A stretch of 64,000 nucleotides of DNA from Pseudomonas sp. 7SR1 (lineage in GTDB: Bacteria; Pseudomonadota; Gammaproteobacteria; Pseudomonadales; Pseudomonadaceae). This document shows positions 62,709 to 64,000 of this stretch, piece by piece. The DNA is taken from assembly GCF_900156465.1 (NCBI RefSeq), contig NZ_LT707064.1, positions 1,524,001-1,588,000 of the forward strand, in the 5' to 3' direction. Made by a program: the position numbers and the translations under genes. Numbering within the stretch: position 1 is the first letter of the stretch; every line of letters begins with the position of its first letter. Below the pieces are notes generated by a model. That model made no database searches. It had not been told where the DNA came from and saw nothing but the letters and a program-made list of their open reading frames with translations.

Positions 62709-62761
62709 GTGACAGTCGCATGACCGGTGTCCACCCCAACACACCGGTAGGGATTGTCACC
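62709..62761. repeat. Nested interrupted palindrome in the regulator-antiporter gap
   Basis: Inner arms ACCGGTGT (62723-62730) and ACACCGGT (62741-62748) are enclosed by GGTGACA (62709-62715) and TGTCACC (62755-62761). Both arm pairs are perfect. It lies in the 328-bp gap between two divergent genes; the rest of the gap shows nothing I recognise. Confidence 0.7.
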
Positions 62762-62923
62762 TTCCAGAATTATTCCTGCTTTATACAAAAAATCGATTGA
62801 ACGAATGGTTGATGCGCGCGCGCCCCATTGAGGTTTCTCAAGGATGTTGTCTGGCTGGCGATGGCGTTGCGGAAGTTTGACGGTTGTATCCGGATTAACC
62901 TGGACGTTGTGAAGGAATGGACT

Positions 62924-64000
62924 ATGTTGCTGATCCAGATACTGTTTGTGATGTTGTCGGCAAAGCTTCTGGGCGCGGTATTCAATCGCTTGGGGCAACC
63001 TCAAGTGGTTGGGGAGATGATTGCCGGTTTCGTATTGGGGCCCGTCGTACTGGGGCAGTTGTTTCCGGTATTCCATCAACAACTATTCGATAGTCAGGCC
63101 ATTACCCAACTGAAGGTACTGAGTGAACTGGGCATTCTATTGTTCATGTTCGTCATCGGTGCCGAGTTCCGTTTCCCATTGACCCAGAGCCGGACTGGTT
63201 TAAAGGCGATCATCATCGGTTGCTTCAGCATTGTCATTCCCTTCTCCCTGGGCGCCGCGATTGCCCCCTGGCTATTCGAGCATTTCGCCACGCCCCAGGT
63301 CTCCAGGCTGAGCTTCGTCCTTTTCATCGGCACGGTGTTCTCGGTCACTGCCTTTCCGGTGCTGGCGCGGATCCTCAAGGAGCGCGGGATGCTCGGCACG
63401 CAAACCGGAGCGATTGCCTTGTTGGCCGCCGCCATGAGCGATGTGGTGGCCTGGATGCTGATTGCCGCCGTGGCGATGGTGAACGGCCAGGACAGTAACT
63501 GGATGGCGCTGGCAGCCCGTGGCGCCTGTCTGTTGCTGCTGGTGGCGTTCTCTTTCCTGGTGCTCAAGCCACTGCTGGCCCGCTGGCTCGCCGCCGAAGG
63601 ACGTCTCGCACAGCCCATGGTGCTGGTGGCGTTGCTGGCCGGTGTGCTGATCTACGGCAGCCTGACCCATGCACTTCAGGTGCACGCGGTGTTCGGCGCC
63701 TTCCTGTTCGGGCTATGCCTGCCACGGGAGCAGCGGTTGCTGGACATGATCATCGAACGTCTGGAGCACGTCTCGCTGATCATCCTGATGCCTTGTTTCT
63801 TCACGCTCGCGGGATTGAGCACCACCGCTTCGGCGTTCTCCGGCCTGGGCCTCCTGGGATTGCTGGTAATCCTCCTGGTGGCAGTGGTCGGCAAGGTCGC
63901 CGGCAGTGGGCTGGGCGCTCGGCTGGTGGGGTGCTCCTGGTCGACATCGTTGACCGTCGGCGCCCTGATGAACACCCGCGGGCTGATGGAACTGGTGGTG
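62924..64000 (+). CDS. Cation:proton antiporter, CPA2 family (partial, continues beyond the window)
   Basis: The first 359 codons are present, with no stop before the window end. It begins MLLIQILFVMLSAKLLGAVFNRLGQPQVVGEMIAGFVLGP, the KefB/CPA2 Na+/H+-exchanger start, with about ten hydrophobic helices and the conserved FSVTAFPVLARILKE and AMSDVVAWMLIA (paired acidic residue near helix 5). It should exchange Na+ or K+ for H+ across the inner membrane. AAGGA precedes the ATG by seven bases. Confidence 0.9.
   Translation, partial: MLLIQILFVMLSAKLLGAVFNRLGQPQVVGEMIAGFVLGPVVLGQLFPVFHQQLFDSQAITQLKVLSELGILLFMFVIGAEFRFPLTQSRTGLKAIIIGCFSIVIPFSLGAAIAPWLFEHFATPQVSRLSFVLFIGTVFSVTAFPVLARILKERGMLGTQTGAIALLAAAMSDVVAWMLIAAVAMVNGQDSNWMALAARGACLLLLVAFSFLVLKPLLARWLAAEGRLAQPMVLVALLAGVLIYGSLTHALQVHAVFGAFLFGLCLPREQRLLDMIIERLEHVSLIILMPCFFTLAGLSTTASAFSGLGLLGLLVILLVAVVGKVAGSGLGARLVGCSWSTSLTVGALMNTRGLMELVV

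Noticed and set aside
62675..63082. A 135-codon leftward frame over the antiporter start
   Set aside because: It overlaps the clear antiporter N-terminus and the palindrome, and is Gln/His-rich like other shadow frames.

Overview
The window is the chromosomal replication-origin region of a Pseudomonas, most likely of the P. fluorescens complex. The gene order rnpA-rpmH-[oriC]-dnaA-dnaN-recF-gyrB on one side and yidD-yidC-mnmE-mnmG-rsmG-parA-parB-atpIBEFHAGDC-glmU-glmR-glmS on the other is the classic pseudomonad arrangement. Base composition, REP-type palindromes and individual proteins (GyrB, GlyQ, ParB and others) agree. The species cannot be fixed by eye.

Layout. 1-508: tail of engB, the sRNA gene ersA reading leftward from a sigma-22-like promoter, and a ~122-bp palindromic repeat. 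508-8.6 kb: polA, a DUF2782 protein, thrB, then the zinc-uptake locus znuA<>zur-znuC-znuB around a Zur-box-like palindrome, and a lipoprotein gene. 8.7-23 kb is the more variable part: katE, a secreted cytolysin-like pore-forming toxin, the metNIQ methionine transporter, an LprI-like protein, a divergent gst/tetR pair with twin operators, a diguanylate cyclase, ohr followed by a secreted protein made of seven 13-residue repeats, a short-chain dehydrogenase, an unknown protein and REP elements. 22.7-33 kb: lpxL-type acyltransferase, tag, glyQS, gmhB, the lptA/hdtS acyltransferase, a divergent sensor kinase/response regulator pair and gabP with a sigma-54-like promoter. 33-48.7 kb: the replication and segregation core, with parS inside recF, oriC between dnaA and rpmH, a second DnaA-box cluster between mnmE and mnmG, and parAB. 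48.8-56 kb: the ATP synthase operon. 56-64 kb: glmU-glmR-glmS, a VOC protein, nudK, an AraC-type regulator and the start of a CPA2 antiporter.

Most genes are housekeeping. The points most worth a second look are: (i) PolA has lost most of its 3'-5' exonuclease metal ligands; (ii) exact DnaA boxes are hugely over-represented and spread almost symmetrically about 17 kb each side of oriC; (iii) in the atp operon, intercistronic hairpins follow the genes for the multi-copy subunits c, alpha and beta (and atpB); (iv) a Vibrio-cholerae-cytolysin-like toxin; (v) a 13-residue-repeat secreted protein apparently in one transcript with ohr; (vi) a sensor kinase that looks like a CHASE2 kinase with its sensor domain missing; (vii) a gst/tetR pair with matched operators.

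All calls come from reading the sequence and from general knowledge of these families. No database search was run.
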